Source: Cepaea nemoralis
Lineage: Eukaryota; Mollusca; Gastropoda; Stylommatophora; Helicidae
Length of the DNA: 64,000 nt
Assembly: GCA_014155875.1 (NCBI GenBank)
Contig: JACEFZ010028136.1
Span: 121,578-185,577, forward strand
Direction of reading: 5' to 3'
The stretch's first letter is position 1. Every line of letters begins with the position of its first letter. A model generated the notes under the pieces. It was not told the origin of the DNA, searched no databases, and saw only the letters and a program-made list of their open reading frames with translations. Positions 10,630-23,217 of this stretch are shown here, piece after piece. The position numbers and the translations under genes were made by a program.

Positions 10630-12220
10630 CCTGTGTGACCATATGTCAGGTATATTTCAGTACTTGTGTTATGGGATGTGTGACCATATGTCAGATATAT
10701 TTCAGTCCTTGTGTCATGGGATGTGTGACCATATGTCAGGTATATTTCAGTCCTTGTGTTATGGGATGTGTGACCATATGTCAGATATATTTCAGTCCTT
10801 GTGTTATGGGATGTGTGACCACATAATATTTCAGTCCTTGTGTTATGGGATGTGTGACCATATGTCAGATATATTTCAGTCCTTGTGTTATGGGATGTGT
10901 GACCATATAATATTTCAGTCCTTGTGTTATGGGATGTGTGACCATATAATATTTCAGTCCTTGTGGTATGGGATGTGTGACCATATAATATTTCAGTCCT
11001 TGTGTTATGGGATGTGTGACCATATAATATTTCAGTCCTTGTGTTATGGGATGTGTGACCATATAATATTTCAGTCCTTGTGTTATGGGATGTGTGACCA
11101 TATGTCAGGTATATTTCAGTCCTTGTGTTATGGGATGTGTGACCATATGTCAGGTATATTTCAGTCCTTGTGTTATGGGATGTGTGACCATATAATATTT
11201 CAGATATATTTCAATCCTGTGTTATGGGATGTGTGACCATATGTCAGGTATATTTCAGTCCTTGTGTTATGGGATGTGTGACCATATGTCAGGTATATTT
11301 CAGACCTTGTGTTATGGGATGTGTGACCATATGTCAGGTATATTTCAGTCCTTGTGTTATGGGATATGTGACCATATAATATTTCAGGTATATTTCACTC
11401 ATTGTGTTATGGGATGTGTGGCCATATAATATTTCAGGTATATTTCAGTCCTTCTGTTATGAAATGTGTGACCATATAATATTTCAAGTATATTTCAGTC
11501 CTTGTGTTATGGGATGTGTCACCATATAATTTCAGGTATATTTCAGTCCTTTTGTAATGTGTTGCATGACCATATAATATTTCAGGTATATTTCAGTCCT
11601 TGTGTTATGAGATGTGTGACCATATATGTCAGGTATATTTCAGTACTTGTGTTATGGGATGTGTCACCATGTAATATTTCAGGTATAATTCAGTCCTTGT
11701 GTTATGGGATGTGTTACAATATAATATGTCAGATATATTTCAGTCCTTGTGTTATGGGATGTGTGACCATATATTTCAGTCCTTGTGTTATGGGATGTGT
11801 GACCATATAATATTTCAGGTATATTTCACTCATTGTGTTATGGGATGTGTGGCCATATAATATTTCAGGTATATTTCAGTCCTTCTGTTATGAAATGTGT
11901 GACCATATAATATTTCAAGTATATTTCAGTCCTTGTGTTATGGGATGTGTCACCATATAATTTCAGGTATATTTCAGTCCTTTTGTAATGCGTTGCATGA
12001 CCATATAATATTTCAGGTATATTTCAGTCCTTGTGTTATGAGATGTGTGACCATATATGTCAGGTATATTTCAGTACTTGTGTTATGGGATGTGTCACCA
12101 TGTAATATTTCAGGTATAATTCAGTCCTTGTGTTATGGGATGTGTTACAATATAATATGTCAGATATATTTCAGTCCTTGTGTTATGGGATGTGTGACCA
12201 TATAATATGTCAGCTATATG
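10630..12220. repeat. 45/39-bp minisatellite with a 431-bp higher-order duplication
   Basis: The units share tatttcagtccttgtgttat followed by gggatgtgtgaccatat. They come in a 45-bp form (ending gtcaggta) and a 39-bp form (ending aat). The block around 11380-11780 is repeated with an offset of 431 bp at about 11805-12210, almost without change. Because 45 and 39 are multiples of three, a 238-codon frame spans part of the array, but it has no coding signal. Confidence 0.95.
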
Positions 12221-12224
12221 TTAT

Positions 12225-12515
12225 GGGAAGACCAGCTCCATTGTATTCCATCTTAACTGTTAGATATTTCTTTTGGCACCTTCTTCTTATGGTCCATGTC
12301 ATGTGGCATTTATGATCATGTCCCTCCTTTTGTAAACTGTGAAAAGACATCATCCGTGAGGCATCTGAAAAGGAAGGTAGCTTGCCATTGCTTTCCTTCT
12401 TGGCAGTTACTGTAGTCATTATCTCCATAAAGGGGCAGATCTTCTGCCTATCATCATTAACCAACAACTATCTGCTGACTGCTCCATAGCTCCATCCGCC
12501 ACTTGCCTCCATATG
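12225..12515 (-). mobile_element. 5' region of an RTE-like element
   Basis: On the minus strand, T-A-K-K-E-S-N-G-K-L-P matches T-A-I-E-E-S-N-G-K-L-P at the start of the larger RTE element (61.4 kb). The surrounding DNA can also be aligned by eye over about 150 bp. Confidence 0.6.
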
Positions 12516-14170
12516 TGGATTAGGGGCAACATTGAAAGAGAAAGTTTGGACACTTCTGACCTAGAACATCTGCCAATGAGGACTAAGCACGTACATGTGT
12601 TCCTAAAGTTAGTCTTTGACTAACAAGCTAATACTGTGGAGTTTAGCATCTGCCTGGCTGAAAGAGAAAACACTACACAAATTTACAAGAACATGGTGAA
12701 TAATATCCATTTTTGGTTCTCTCATTTGCATATTTATTTATTTTTGTAAACAGTATATAAGAATGTCTATGGTCAAGTACATGAAACAAAGGTTCTCACA
12801 TCGTCATTTAGGTACTGGAAACAATGCACGTGTAAAGACTTCTGTCTAAGTTATTACTGATCCACAACAGGTGTATATAAACAAAAAAACAACTGGATGT
12901 GTATATAAACAAACAACTGGATGTGTATATAAAGAAAGAGCTGACTTCTACGTATCTACATGTATCTGCTTTTTTGTGCATTTTTAGTGTTAGGGTCAAG
13001 AACTTTTACACGTTCTTGCATTCTGCCTTTGAAAGCAAGAAATGTTTAAAATAATGCTAAAATAAACAACTGAAAACAACAAAACTGCTGTCGGTTAAAA
13101 ATAAACACATAAACGTATAAAATATGCATTTCCCTGACATTCCAAGTCAAATAAAATACAGAAACACATTCAAACACCACTTGATCTTTCACCACACATT
13201 ACTAAACACATTAATTGGACATACAAAACACTGATGACGGCTGTCAGCAAATATAACAACTGTGCCATTTTATCAAAGTAGAAATCAAATTGTCCCCACT
13301 CAGTTTCACAAAAGTGACATATGATCAATCAAAAACGTTACCCACGATCAGGAAATATTCAACCAAAATACGTAATAATAATAATACATGATGCTGTGCA
13401 TTCTGTAGCAGTGCCACAAGTATTAAAATTATATTAACAAATTATGATCAGGGAATGGGAAGTAAATTTAGGGAAATTATTGCAGAAAACACTGCCAAAT
13501 AAGCTTCACTCAAAAAGATGCTTACAGGTGTCTGTGAGAGTGGACTGTGAGATTAATTTATTTCAAATGTAAAGAATATCTATAAATGTTAGATTCTTGC
13601 TAGATGAACTATGCGATATCATGACGCTTTTTTCATATATGTAAAACATGAAAGGACCCCTTTACAATATATATTGTATTTTTCATGTTAGATTCAAAAT
13701 CGAACAATTTTATGTATCCTTTAATTTCCACCAAACACACAAGTGACAAATGAAAAAATTTAGTAAGTCCCAGGATATGTGAATAGTATGTCGAACATCA
13801 AGTTAACACAACTGAACAAAGTCACTGCTACCATCTGTGGCCACTACTGCTTCAATGTCTGAAGTATCAAACCATAAGATATTGAGAGATATGAATCAAT
13901 GCTGTGTGACGTGAGAAGTATCAGCTGCTAGCTGAGGAATCTGAACTTAAACACAATAGCCAACATTTAGTTCATTTTTAAATGTATAGATATGTACTGG
14001 AACACATACAGAGCTTTGGCAACCAATGCAATAAAATGAGTCAGAATATTATCCATGAAAACACCTGGGACAGGCCGCTGAGTTTCAAACTGCAGCTGTA
14101 AGGAACTCTGCAAGAACACTTCCAAAGAAAAACTGACCAGCCTAGAAGAACAAACTAGGAAGCTGTTCCA
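12516..14170. other. AT-rich DNA without a supported gene
   Basis: No domain was recognised. Two short stop-free stretches look mildly protein-like (12525-12621 and 14095-14166 on the plus strand), but neither has a recognisable family or clear splice sites. Confidence 0.4.
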
Positions 14171-14179
14171 GAGTAAACA

Positions 14180-16450
14180 TTGTAACCTCACAACACACAA
14201 ACTCCAGCTTCAGAACATGATAATCTCACAACACACAAACCCCAGCTTCAGAACTATGGATACCAGACTTCTGGATATGAGTAAACATTATAACCTCACA
14301 ACACACAAACTCCAGCTTCAGAACTATGGATACCAGACTTCTGGATATGAGTAAGCATTGTAACCTCACAACACACAAACTCCAGCTTCAGAACTATGGA
14401 TACCAGACTTCTGGATATGAGTAAACATTATAACCTCACAACACACAAACTCCAGCTTCAGAACTATGGATACCAGACTTCTGGATATGAGTAAACATTG
14501 TAACCTCACAACACACAAACTCCAGCTTCAGAACATGATAATCTCACAACACACAAACTCCAGCTTCAGAACTATGGATACCAAACTTCTGGATATGAGT
14601 AAACATTATAACCTCACAACAAACAAACTCCAGCTTCAGAACTATGGATACCAGACTTCTGGATATGAGCAAACATTGTAACCTCACAACACACAAACTC
14701 CAGCTTCAGAATTATGGATACCAGACTTCTGGATATGAGTAAACATGATAATCTCACAACACACAAACTCCAGCTTCAGAACTATGGATACCAAACTTCT
14801 GGATATGAGTAAACATTATAACCTCACAACAAACAAACTCCAGCTTCAGAACTATGGATACCAGACTTCTGGATATGAGCAAACATTGTAACCTCACAAC
14901 ACACAAACTCCAGCTTCAGAACTATGGATACCAGACTTCTGGATATGAGTAAACATGATAATCTCACAACACACAAACTCCAGCTTCAGAACTATGGATA
15001 CCAAACTTCTGGATATGAGTAAACAATATAACCTCACAACACACAAACTCCAGCTTCAGAACTATGGATACCAGACTTCTGGATATGAGTAAACATTGTA
15101 ACCTCACAACACACAAACTCCAGCTTCAGAACTATGGATACCAGACTTCTGGATATGAGTAAACATTGTAACCTCACAACACACAAACTCCAGCTTCAGA
15201 ACTATGGATACCAGACTTCTGGATATGAGTAAACATGATAATCTCACAACACACAAACTCCAGCTTCAGAACTATGGATACCAAACTTCTGGATATGAGT
15301 AAACATTATAACCTCACAACAAACAAACTCCAGCTTCAGAACTATGGATACCAGACTTCTGGATATGAGCAAACATTGTAACCTCACAACACACAAAATC
15401 CAGCTTCAGAACTATGGATACCAGACTTCTGGATATGAGTAAACATTATAACCTCATAACACACAAACTCCAGCTTCAGAACTATGGATACCAGACTTCT
15501 GGATATGAGTAAACATGATAATCTCACAACACACAAACTCCAGCTTCAGAACTATGGATACCAGACTTCTGGATATGAGTAAACATTATAACCTCACAAC
15601 ACACAAACTCCAGCTTCAGAACTATGGATACCAGACTTCTGGATATGAGCAAACATTGTAACCTCACAACACACAAACTCCAGCTTCAGAACTATAGATC
15701 AGACTTCTGGATATGAGTAAACATGATAATCTCACAACACACAAACTCCAGCTTCAGAACTATAGATCAGACTTCTGGATATGAGCAAACATGATAACCT
15801 CACAACACACAAACTCCAGCTTCAGAACTATAGATCAGACTTCTGATATGAGTAAACATTATAACCTCACAACACACAAACTCCAGCTTCAGAACTATGG
15901 ATACCAGACTTCTGGATATGAGCAAACATTATAATCTCACAACACACAAACCCCAGCTTCAGAACTATAGATCAGACTTCTGGATATGAGCAAACATGAT
16001 AATCTCACAACACACAAACTCCAGCTTCAGAACATGATAATCTCACAACACACAAACTCCAGCTTCAGAACATGATAATCTCACAACACAACAAACTCCA
16101 GCTTCAGAACATGATAATCTCACAACACACAAACTCCAGCTTCAGAACTATGGATACCAGACTTCTAGATATGAGCAAACATTGTAACCTCACAACACAC
16201 AAACTCCAGCTTCAGAACTATGGATACCAGACTTCTGGATATGAGTAAACATTATAACCTCACAACACACAAACTCCAGCTTCAGAACTATGGATACCAG
16301 ACTTCTGGATATGAGCAAACATTGTAACCTCACAACACACAAACTCCAGCTTCAGAACTATAGATCAGACTTCTGGATATAAGCAAACATGATAATCTCA
16401 CAACACACAAACTCCAGCTTCAGAACATGATAACCTCACAACACACAGAA
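14180..16450. repeat. 70-bp minisatellite array with 38-bp partial units
   Basis: The full unit is 70 bp (ctcacaacacacaaactcca, then gcttcagaactatggatacc, agacttctggatatgag and taaacattataac). Shortened units of about 38 bp drop the middle and read directly from cagcttcagaac into atgataat. Roughly 33 units are present. Confidence 0.96.
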
Positions 16451-16499
16451 CTAGGGATCTGACATACATGACCCAGGACACGAGAAACTAGGCTGAACA

Positions 16500-17175
16500 A
16501 CCAATTGACACATTAATGCAGCGAAAACCTGTCTGCAGCACTGACCATGTTAAACATATAAATTGACTCCAAAAACAGCATTTATCTCATTACTGCCCAC
16601 ATTCTCTCGCATCACCATTAACTGTCCTGATTCCAGATATATATATTCTCTGCTTCTTGAAAATTATAGCTATTTCATAAGTGTCACATCACAAAAACTG
16701 CTGCATATTCTGTCATTACAACTACAACTTACAATTAGGTATAAATATGGCATAACACTTTCAGACTTTCAGTATTTACAAAACATACCCACCAAGCAAA
16801 TTTTTCCACAAGGACTCAAAATAATGATATAGATATCAACTGTTACCCAGAATAATAAAAATAAACATTTCAATAGTAAACAGACCATATCAATATAAAG
16901 TTTATTATGGTAGTAAGTAAATACAAATGTGCACATTAAGTTATTGAGATCTGAAGTGGAAAAAATTCAAAATGTCACAACTGAACTTCATATGCAAGAT
17001 TTGATAATGATGTTGTAATATTTCACTGAAATGAAGCTAATAAAACATGATTCACTTTACAAGCAACAAATATGCAACTATAAATGTGTGCTCATAGTAT
17101 CAAGATAAATGACTAGCAATCAACAACTCTGTCATTGAAATTTGATATTCGCAAACAATAAGTTTCTAATGCAAT
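16500..17175. other. AT-rich spacer between arrays
   Basis: No gene or repeat recognised. It has a low GC content and separates the 70-bp array from the 39-bp array. Confidence 0.5.
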
Positions 17176-17184
17176 CCTTGCCTG

Positions 17185-17985
17185 GAATGTCAAGCCGTGT
17201 GTGTATGGGAACAGACTGGATTGAAATGTCAAGCCATGTGTGTATGGGAACAGAGTGTTTGGACTGAAATGTCAAGCGTAGTGTATATGGGAACAGACTG
17301 GATTGAAATATCAAGCCTAGTGTGTATGGGAACAGAGTGTTTGGACTGAAATGTCAAGCTAAGTGTGTATGGGAACAGACTGGATTGAAATGTCAAGCCT
17401 AGTGTGTATGGGAACAGACTGGATTGAAATGTCAAGCCTAGTGTGTATGGGAACAGACTGGATTGAAATGTCAAGCCTAGTGTGTATGGGAACAGTGTTT
17501 GGACTGAAATGTCAAGCGTAGTGTGTATGGGGACAGACTGGATTGAAATGTCAAGCCAAGTGTGTATGGGAACAGACTGGATTGAAATGTCAAGCCTAGT
17601 GTGCATGGGAACAGACTGGATTGAAATGTCAAGCCTAGTGTGTATGGTAACAGACTGGATTGAAATGTCAAGCCTAGTGTGTATGGTAACAGACTTGATT
17701 GAAATGTCAAGCCAAGTGTGTATGGGAACAGAGTGTTTGGACTGAAATGTCAAGCGTAGTGTGTATGGGAACAGACTGGATTGAAATGTCAAGCCTAGTG
17801 TGTATGGGAACAGACTGGATTGAAATGTCAAGCCTAGTGTGTATGGGAACAGACTGGAATGAAATGTCAAACCTAGTGTGGATGGGAACAGACTGGATTG
17901 AAATGTCAAGCCTAGTGTGTATGGGAACAGACTGGATTGAAATGTCAAGCCAAGTGTGTATGGGAACAGACTGGATTGAAATTGT
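17185..17985. repeat. 39-bp minisatellite, about 20 units
   Basis: The unit is tggattgaaatgtcaagcct followed by agtgtgtatgggaacagac. A longer variant carries gagtgtttggactg in place of actggattg. The array ends abruptly at 17985 in unique sequence. Confidence 0.95.
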
Positions 17986-18159
17986 TGAAGACGTCTGCAA
18001 CTTGTGGCACATACTGCATTTGAGCAGCAGTTCCAAGATGTCGTCCAGGAGATGGCCAACATGGCAGCTAAAGTAAACATGAGGACAGAAAACACCAGCA
18101 GAGATTAACATTATACTGTAGAATATTTGATGTAGAACACAGCTTTTCATCTCAGTGAA

Positions 18160-19830
18160 ATAATGCAGAAGCATGTGTGATCTAGGAAATATCATTGTAT
18201 TTAACTTACTGAAATTGTGCCGAAGCATGCGTGATCTAAGAAATATCAGTGTCACTTACTGAAATTGTGCTCAGTCACGCATGATCTAGTAAATATCATT
18301 GTATTTAACTTACTGAAATTGTACTGAAGCATGTATGATCTAGTAAATATCATTGTATTTAACTTACTGAAATTGTACTGAAGCATGTGTGATCTAGGAA
18401 ATATCATTGTATTTAACTTACTGAAATTGTGCTCAATCATGCATGATCTAAGAAATATCAGTGTATTTACCTTACTGAAATTGTGCTGAAGCATGTGTGA
18501 TCTAGGAAATATCATTGTATTTAACTTACTGAAATTGTGCTCAATCATGCATGATCTAGGAAATATCAGTGTATTTACCTTACTGAAATTGTGCTGAAGC
18601 ATGTGTGATCTAGGAAATATCATTGTATTTAACTTACTGAAATTGTGCTGAATCATGCATGATCTAGGAAATATCAGTGTATTTACCTTACTGAAATTGT
18701 GCTGAATCATGTGTGATCTAGGAAATATCAGTGTATTTAACTTACTGAAATTGTGCTGAATCATGCATGATCTAGGAAATATCAGTGTATTTACCTTACT
18801 GAAATTGTGCTGAATCATGTGTGATCTAGGAAATATCAGTGTATTTAACTTACTGAAATTGTGCTGAAGCATGTGTGATCTAGGAAATATCATTGTATTT
18901 AACTTACTGAAATTGTGCTGAAGCATGTGTGATCTAGGAAATATTGTATTTAACTTACTGAAATTGTGCTCAATCATGCATGATCTAGGAAATATCAGTG
19001 TATTTACCTTACTGAAATTGTGCTGAAGCATGTGTGATCTAGGAAATATCAGTGTATTTACCTTACTGAAATTGTGCTGAAGCATGTATGATCTAGGAAA
19101 TATCAGTGTATTTACCTTACTGAAATTGTGCTGAAGCATGTATGATCTAGGAAATATCAGTGTATTTACCTTACTGAAATTGTGCTGAAGCATGTGTGAT
19201 CTAGGAAATATCAGTGTATTTACCTTACTGAAATTGTGCTGAAGCATGTATGATCTAGGAAATATCAGTGTATTTACCTTACTGAAATTGTGCTGAAGCA
19301 TGTGTGATCTAGGAAATATCATTGTATTTAACTTACTGAAATTGTGCTGAAGCATGTGTGATCTAGGAAATATTGTATTTAACTTACTGAAATTGTGCTC
19401 AATCATGCATGATCTAGGAAATATCAGTGTATTTACCTTACTGAAATTGTGCTGAAGCATGTGTGATCTAGGAAATAACAGTGTATTTACCTTACTGAAA
19501 TTGTGCTGAAGCATGTATGATCTAGGAAATATCAGTGTATTTACCTTACTGAAATTGTGCTGAAGCATGTGTGATCTAGGAAATATCAGTGTATTTAACT
19601 TACTGAAATTGTGGTGAATCATGTGTGATCTAGGAAATATCATTGCATTTAACTTACTGAAATTGTGCTGAATCATGTGTGATCTAGGAAATATCAGTGT
19701 ATTTAACTTACTGAAATTGTGCTGAAGCATGTATGATCTAGGAAATATCAGTGTATTTAACTTACTGAAATTGTGCTGAAGCATGTGTGATCTAGGAAAT
19801 ATCATTGTATTTACCTTACTGAAATTGGCA
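18160..19830. repeat. 54-bp minisatellite, about 31 units, with higher-order structure
   Basis: The unit is tgtatttaacttactgaaat, tgtgctgaagcatgtgtgat and ctaggaaatatcat. Two 51-bp units lacking three bases (…aaatattgtattt…) lie 429 bp apart (18941 and 19370), consistent with duplication of an eight-unit block. A 559-codon frame on the minus strand is a by-product of the 54-bp period. Confidence 0.95.
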
Positions 19831-20077
19831 CATTGAGATCTCAATGAGATTGTGCTGGTATGATCTTGGAAATAGCACATTGACCCCAAAAGCGGTTTAA
19901 GACAGTTGATATAATTTAATGCAGAAGTCAATCACTGGTATACACTGAGTGGTCATTAGTGGGCTGCTTGAACCTCAAAATAAGTTTTGATGATGAAACA
20001 AACAGCAATTAAATGATATATTTCTCTGTGTAACAAATTATAGAGGTTGTGATCACACCAGTTGAAAGAAAGCCATG

Positions 20078-20790
20078 ACAGTGGCATGAGTAGATAGCAC
20101 AAGAACAGTGGCATGAGTAGATAGCACAAGAACAGTGGCATGAGGAGGTAGCACAAGAACAGTGGCATGAGTAGATAGCACAAGAACAGTGGCATGCGTA
20201 GACAGCACAAGAACAGTGGCAGGAGTAGACAGCACAAGAACAGTGGCATGAGAAGATAGCACAAGAACAGTGGCATGAGTAGATAGCACAAGAGCAGTGA
20301 CATGAGTAGGTAGCACAAGAACAGTGGCATGAGTAGATAGCACAAGAACAGTGGCATGAGTATGTAGCACAAGAACAGTGGCATGAGTAGATAGCACAAG
20401 AACAGTGGCATGAGTAGGTAGCACAAGAACAGTGGTATGAGTAGGTAGCACAATAACAGTAGCATGAGGAGGTAGCACAAGAACAGTGGCATGAGTAGAT
20501 AGCACAAGAACAGTGGCATGAGTAGATAGCACAAGAACAGTGGCATGAGTAGATAGCACAAGAACAGTGGCATGAGTAGATAGCACAAGAACAGTGGCAT
20601 GAGTAGATAGCACAAGAACAGTGGCATGAGTAGATAGCACAAGAACAGTGGCATGAGTAGATAGCACAAGAACAGTGGCATGAGTAGACAGCACAAGAAC
20701 AGTGGCATGAGTAGACAGCACAAGAACAGTGGCATGAGTAGATAGCACAAGAACAGTGGCATGAGTAGACAGCACAAGAACAGTACAAGT
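20078..20790. repeat. 27-bp minisatellite, about 26 units
   Basis: The unit is cagtggcatgagtagatagc plus acaagaa. Three minus-strand frames are open across it, so the openness comes from the sequence period and not from selection on a protein. Confidence 0.96.
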
Positions 20791-20794
20791 ATAG

Positions 20795-20990
20795 GACCCT
20801 TTTTACCTGCCTTATGGTGCACTGGGTATATGGTGTTAGACACATAATTGTATAGACCAACTGACACTCGGTGGGGGATGTGGTCGGTATCACCAGCTGC
20901 CTTTACTCCCCAACACATTTCCTGGTGCCCATTTCTGGCTGTGTTAATCTGGGGGACCAGACATTTTTTAAAAATTTGTCCTGATGCGGA
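20795..20990 (-). mobile_element. tRNA-derived SINE S3 copy, minus strand
   Basis: It contains the family's end block (ccctttttacctgcc, then gggtatatggtg on the plus strand) and the body also found at 33.6, 34.7 and 45.5 kb. The tRNA-like head lies towards 20990 and is diverged. Confidence 0.6.
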
Positions 20991-21160
20991 TTCCAGGACA
21001 TGATCACCAGGCCGCAGGTGTGACAATGTAGATTTCAGGGCATGATCACCAGGCCACAGGTGTATGTTTAGCCTACAGGCTACCGCAGGTGTATGTCTAG
21101 CCTATAGGCTACCGCAGGTGTATGTCTAGCCTATAGGATACCGCAGGTGTATGTCTAGCC
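20990..21160. repeat. 29/48-bp minisatellite, left part
   Basis: The short unit is caggtgtatgtctagcctat followed by aggctaccg. A long unit adds gacatgatcaccaggccg. The array is interrupted at 21160 by a retroelement and resumes at 22624. Confidence 0.93.
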
Positions 21161-22623
21161 CCGAATCACAGTGTGGCTTTCGACAGAACCGGTCTACCAC
21201 TGATATGATATTCTCATTGCGACAAATGCAAGAAAAATGCCGTGAACAGAATCAACCACTGTTTATTGCCTTCATCGACCTCACAAAGGCATTTGATTTG
21301 GTCAGTCGTGAGGGTCTGTTCAAGGCACTAAAGAAGATTGGCTGCCCACCAACTCTTCTGTCCATTGTGGAATCGTTCCACACAGGCATGAAGGGTATAA
21401 TCAAGTTTGATGGTGCAACTTCTGAAGAATTTGAAATCAAGAGTGGAGTTAAGCAAGGTTGTGTACTAGCTCCCAACCTCTTTGGAATATACTTTTCACT
21501 TCTACTGAAATATGCATTTCGTGATCAGGATGGTGGTATATACATTCACTCACGCTCAGATGGCGGCCTCTACAATGCTCAGAGATTGAAGGCTAAGACC
21601 AAAATTAGGAGGGTACTGATCAGAGAGTTGCTTTTTGCAGATGATGCTGCAGTTACGACCCACTCTGAGGAAGAATTGCAATGTCTACTATCTGCATTCT
21701 CCAATGCTTGTTCTGAATTTGGTTTAACAATTAGCAAAAAGAAGACACAGATTATGTCACAAGGTGCACATGGGGTACCATCAATCTTTATTGACGACGC
21801 TGAACTAGAGATAGTAGACCATTTTACATATCTAGGATCAGTGGTAATAGCAAATTATCCCTAGATCAGGAAATCAACATCCGGATTGGTAAGGCAGCAA
21901 CAACAATGAACAGGTTAAGAAAAAGAGTCTGGGAGAACAGGAAGCTTACTGCCAAAACAAAAGTCCTTGTCTATCAAGCCTGTGTCCTTAGTACTCTTCT
22001 CTATGGCAGTGAAACCTGGACAACTTACTCACACCAAGAGAACAATTTAAACAGCTTTCATATGCGGTGTCTGCGAAGAATTCTTGGTATTAAGTGGCAA
22101 GACAAGATCACAAATACTGAAGTATTGGAAAGATCAGGTTGTGTGACAGTTTATTCCATGCTCAGTCTTCGTAGACTTAGATGGATAGGACATCTTAGGA
22201 GGATGGATGATGGTAGAATACCAAAGGATATCTTTTTTGGTGAATTACAGATGGGTAAGAGATCTCAGGGTCGGCCTCTACTACGATACAAAGATGTGTG
22301 TAAGCGGGACATGATTGATACAGGCATTGATAATGCACATTGGGAGCAAGTCGCCGCTGAACGTGTTGCATGGAGGGCAAATATCAGAAATGGAATAAAG
22401 TCAAAGGAGAAAATTATTGCAGAAAAGTCACACACCAAGCGTTTGAGACGTAAGATGGTGCATGATGGTGGAAATGACCACGTGTTCACATGCACCCACT
22501 GTGAACGGACATTTACAGCGCAAATTGGCCTTATCAGTCACACTCGCTACCGCCATAGTTAAAAGTTATTATGCCTTTTTAAAGCACAAACTATCGTCTG
22601 TCAAGACGGCAAGGTGCCAATGG
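21161..22623 (+). mobile_element. 5'-truncated non-LTR retrotransposon (reverse transcriptase plus C-terminal zinc finger) inserted in a minisatellite
   Basis: The open frames at 21161-21861 and 21862-22562 together encode a reverse transcriptase: S-Q-C-G-F-R-Q-N-R-S-T, motif A (F-I-D-L-T-K-A-F-D), motif B (S-G-V-K-Q-G-C-V-L-A-P), motif C (L-L-F-A-D-D-A), the thumb region (S-T-L-L-Y-G-S-E-T-W, L-R-R-I-L-G-I-K-W) and a C-terminal C2H2 finger (F-T-C-T-H-C, then H-T-R-Y-R-H). One frameshift lies near 21850; otherwise the sequence is open. The endonuclease and N-terminus are missing. The element is bounded by a 10-bp direct repeat, atgtctagcc, at 21151-21160 and 22624-22633. A more decayed relative lies at 29.9-31.3 kb. 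Clade assignment within APE-type LINEs is left open. Confidence 0.9.
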
Positions 22624-23130
22624 ATGTCTAGCCTATAGGCTACCGCAGGTGTATGTCTAGCCTATAGACTACCGCAGGTGTATGTCTAGCCTATAGGCTA
22701 CCACAGGTGTATGTCTAGCCTATAGGCTACCAGGGCATGATCACCAGGCCGCATGCGTATGTCTAGCCTATAGGCTACCGCAGGTGTATGTCTAGCCTAT
22801 AGGCTACCAGGACATGATCACCAGGCCACAGGTGTATGTCTAGCCTATAGGCTACCAGGACATGATCACCAGGCCGCAGGTGTATGTCTAGCCTATAGGC
22901 TACCAGGACATGATCACCAGGCCGCAGGTGTATGTCTAGCCTATAGGCTACCAGGACATGATCACCAGGCCACAGGTGTATGTCTAGCCTATAGGCTACC
23001 AGGACATGATCACCAGGCCGCAGGTGTATGTCTAGCCTATAGGCTACCGCAGGTGTATGTCTAGCCTATAGGCTACCAGGACATGATCACCAGGCCGCAG
23101 GTGTATGTCTAGCCTATAGGCTACCGCAGC
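22624..23130. repeat. 29/48-bp minisatellite, right part
   Basis: This continues the array at 20990-21160. Here 48-bp units (with gacatgatcaccaggcc) alternate with 29-bp units. The sequence is highly uniform. Confidence 0.95.
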
Positions 23131-23217
23131 TCTCACAAGAACAGTCATGATCCACATTGTAACCCAGCACATTCAGATTGAGGTAGCTCATGTCATTTGG
23201 GTTCAGACACGGATTAT

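Noticed and set aside
10520..12205. Repeat protein-like frames in the 45/39-bp array
   Set aside because: Tandem repeat with period divisible by three. Frames break wherever a unit has an irregular length.
13630..13650. Alternative Y-E-K-type IMPDH ending on the minus strand
   Set aside because: The reading continues S-V-M rather than R-L, with no suitable acceptor or stop.
14180..16450. CRISPR-like or protein-coding repeat array
   Set aside because: A 70-bp head-to-tail minisatellite without spacers. The period is not a multiple of three and frames are short.
17229..18255. Frames of up to 288 codons in the 39-bp array
   Set aside because: Open in several frames and on both strands; a satellite artefact.
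18252..19931. 559-codon frame on the minus strand
   Set aside because: It is an 18-residue repeat produced by a 54-bp minisatellite. No start context, domain or codon signal. Openness follows from the repeat period.
19956..21026. 356-, 294- and 240-codon overlapping minus-strand frames
   Set aside because: All three frames of the 27-bp array are open, so none is under coding selection.
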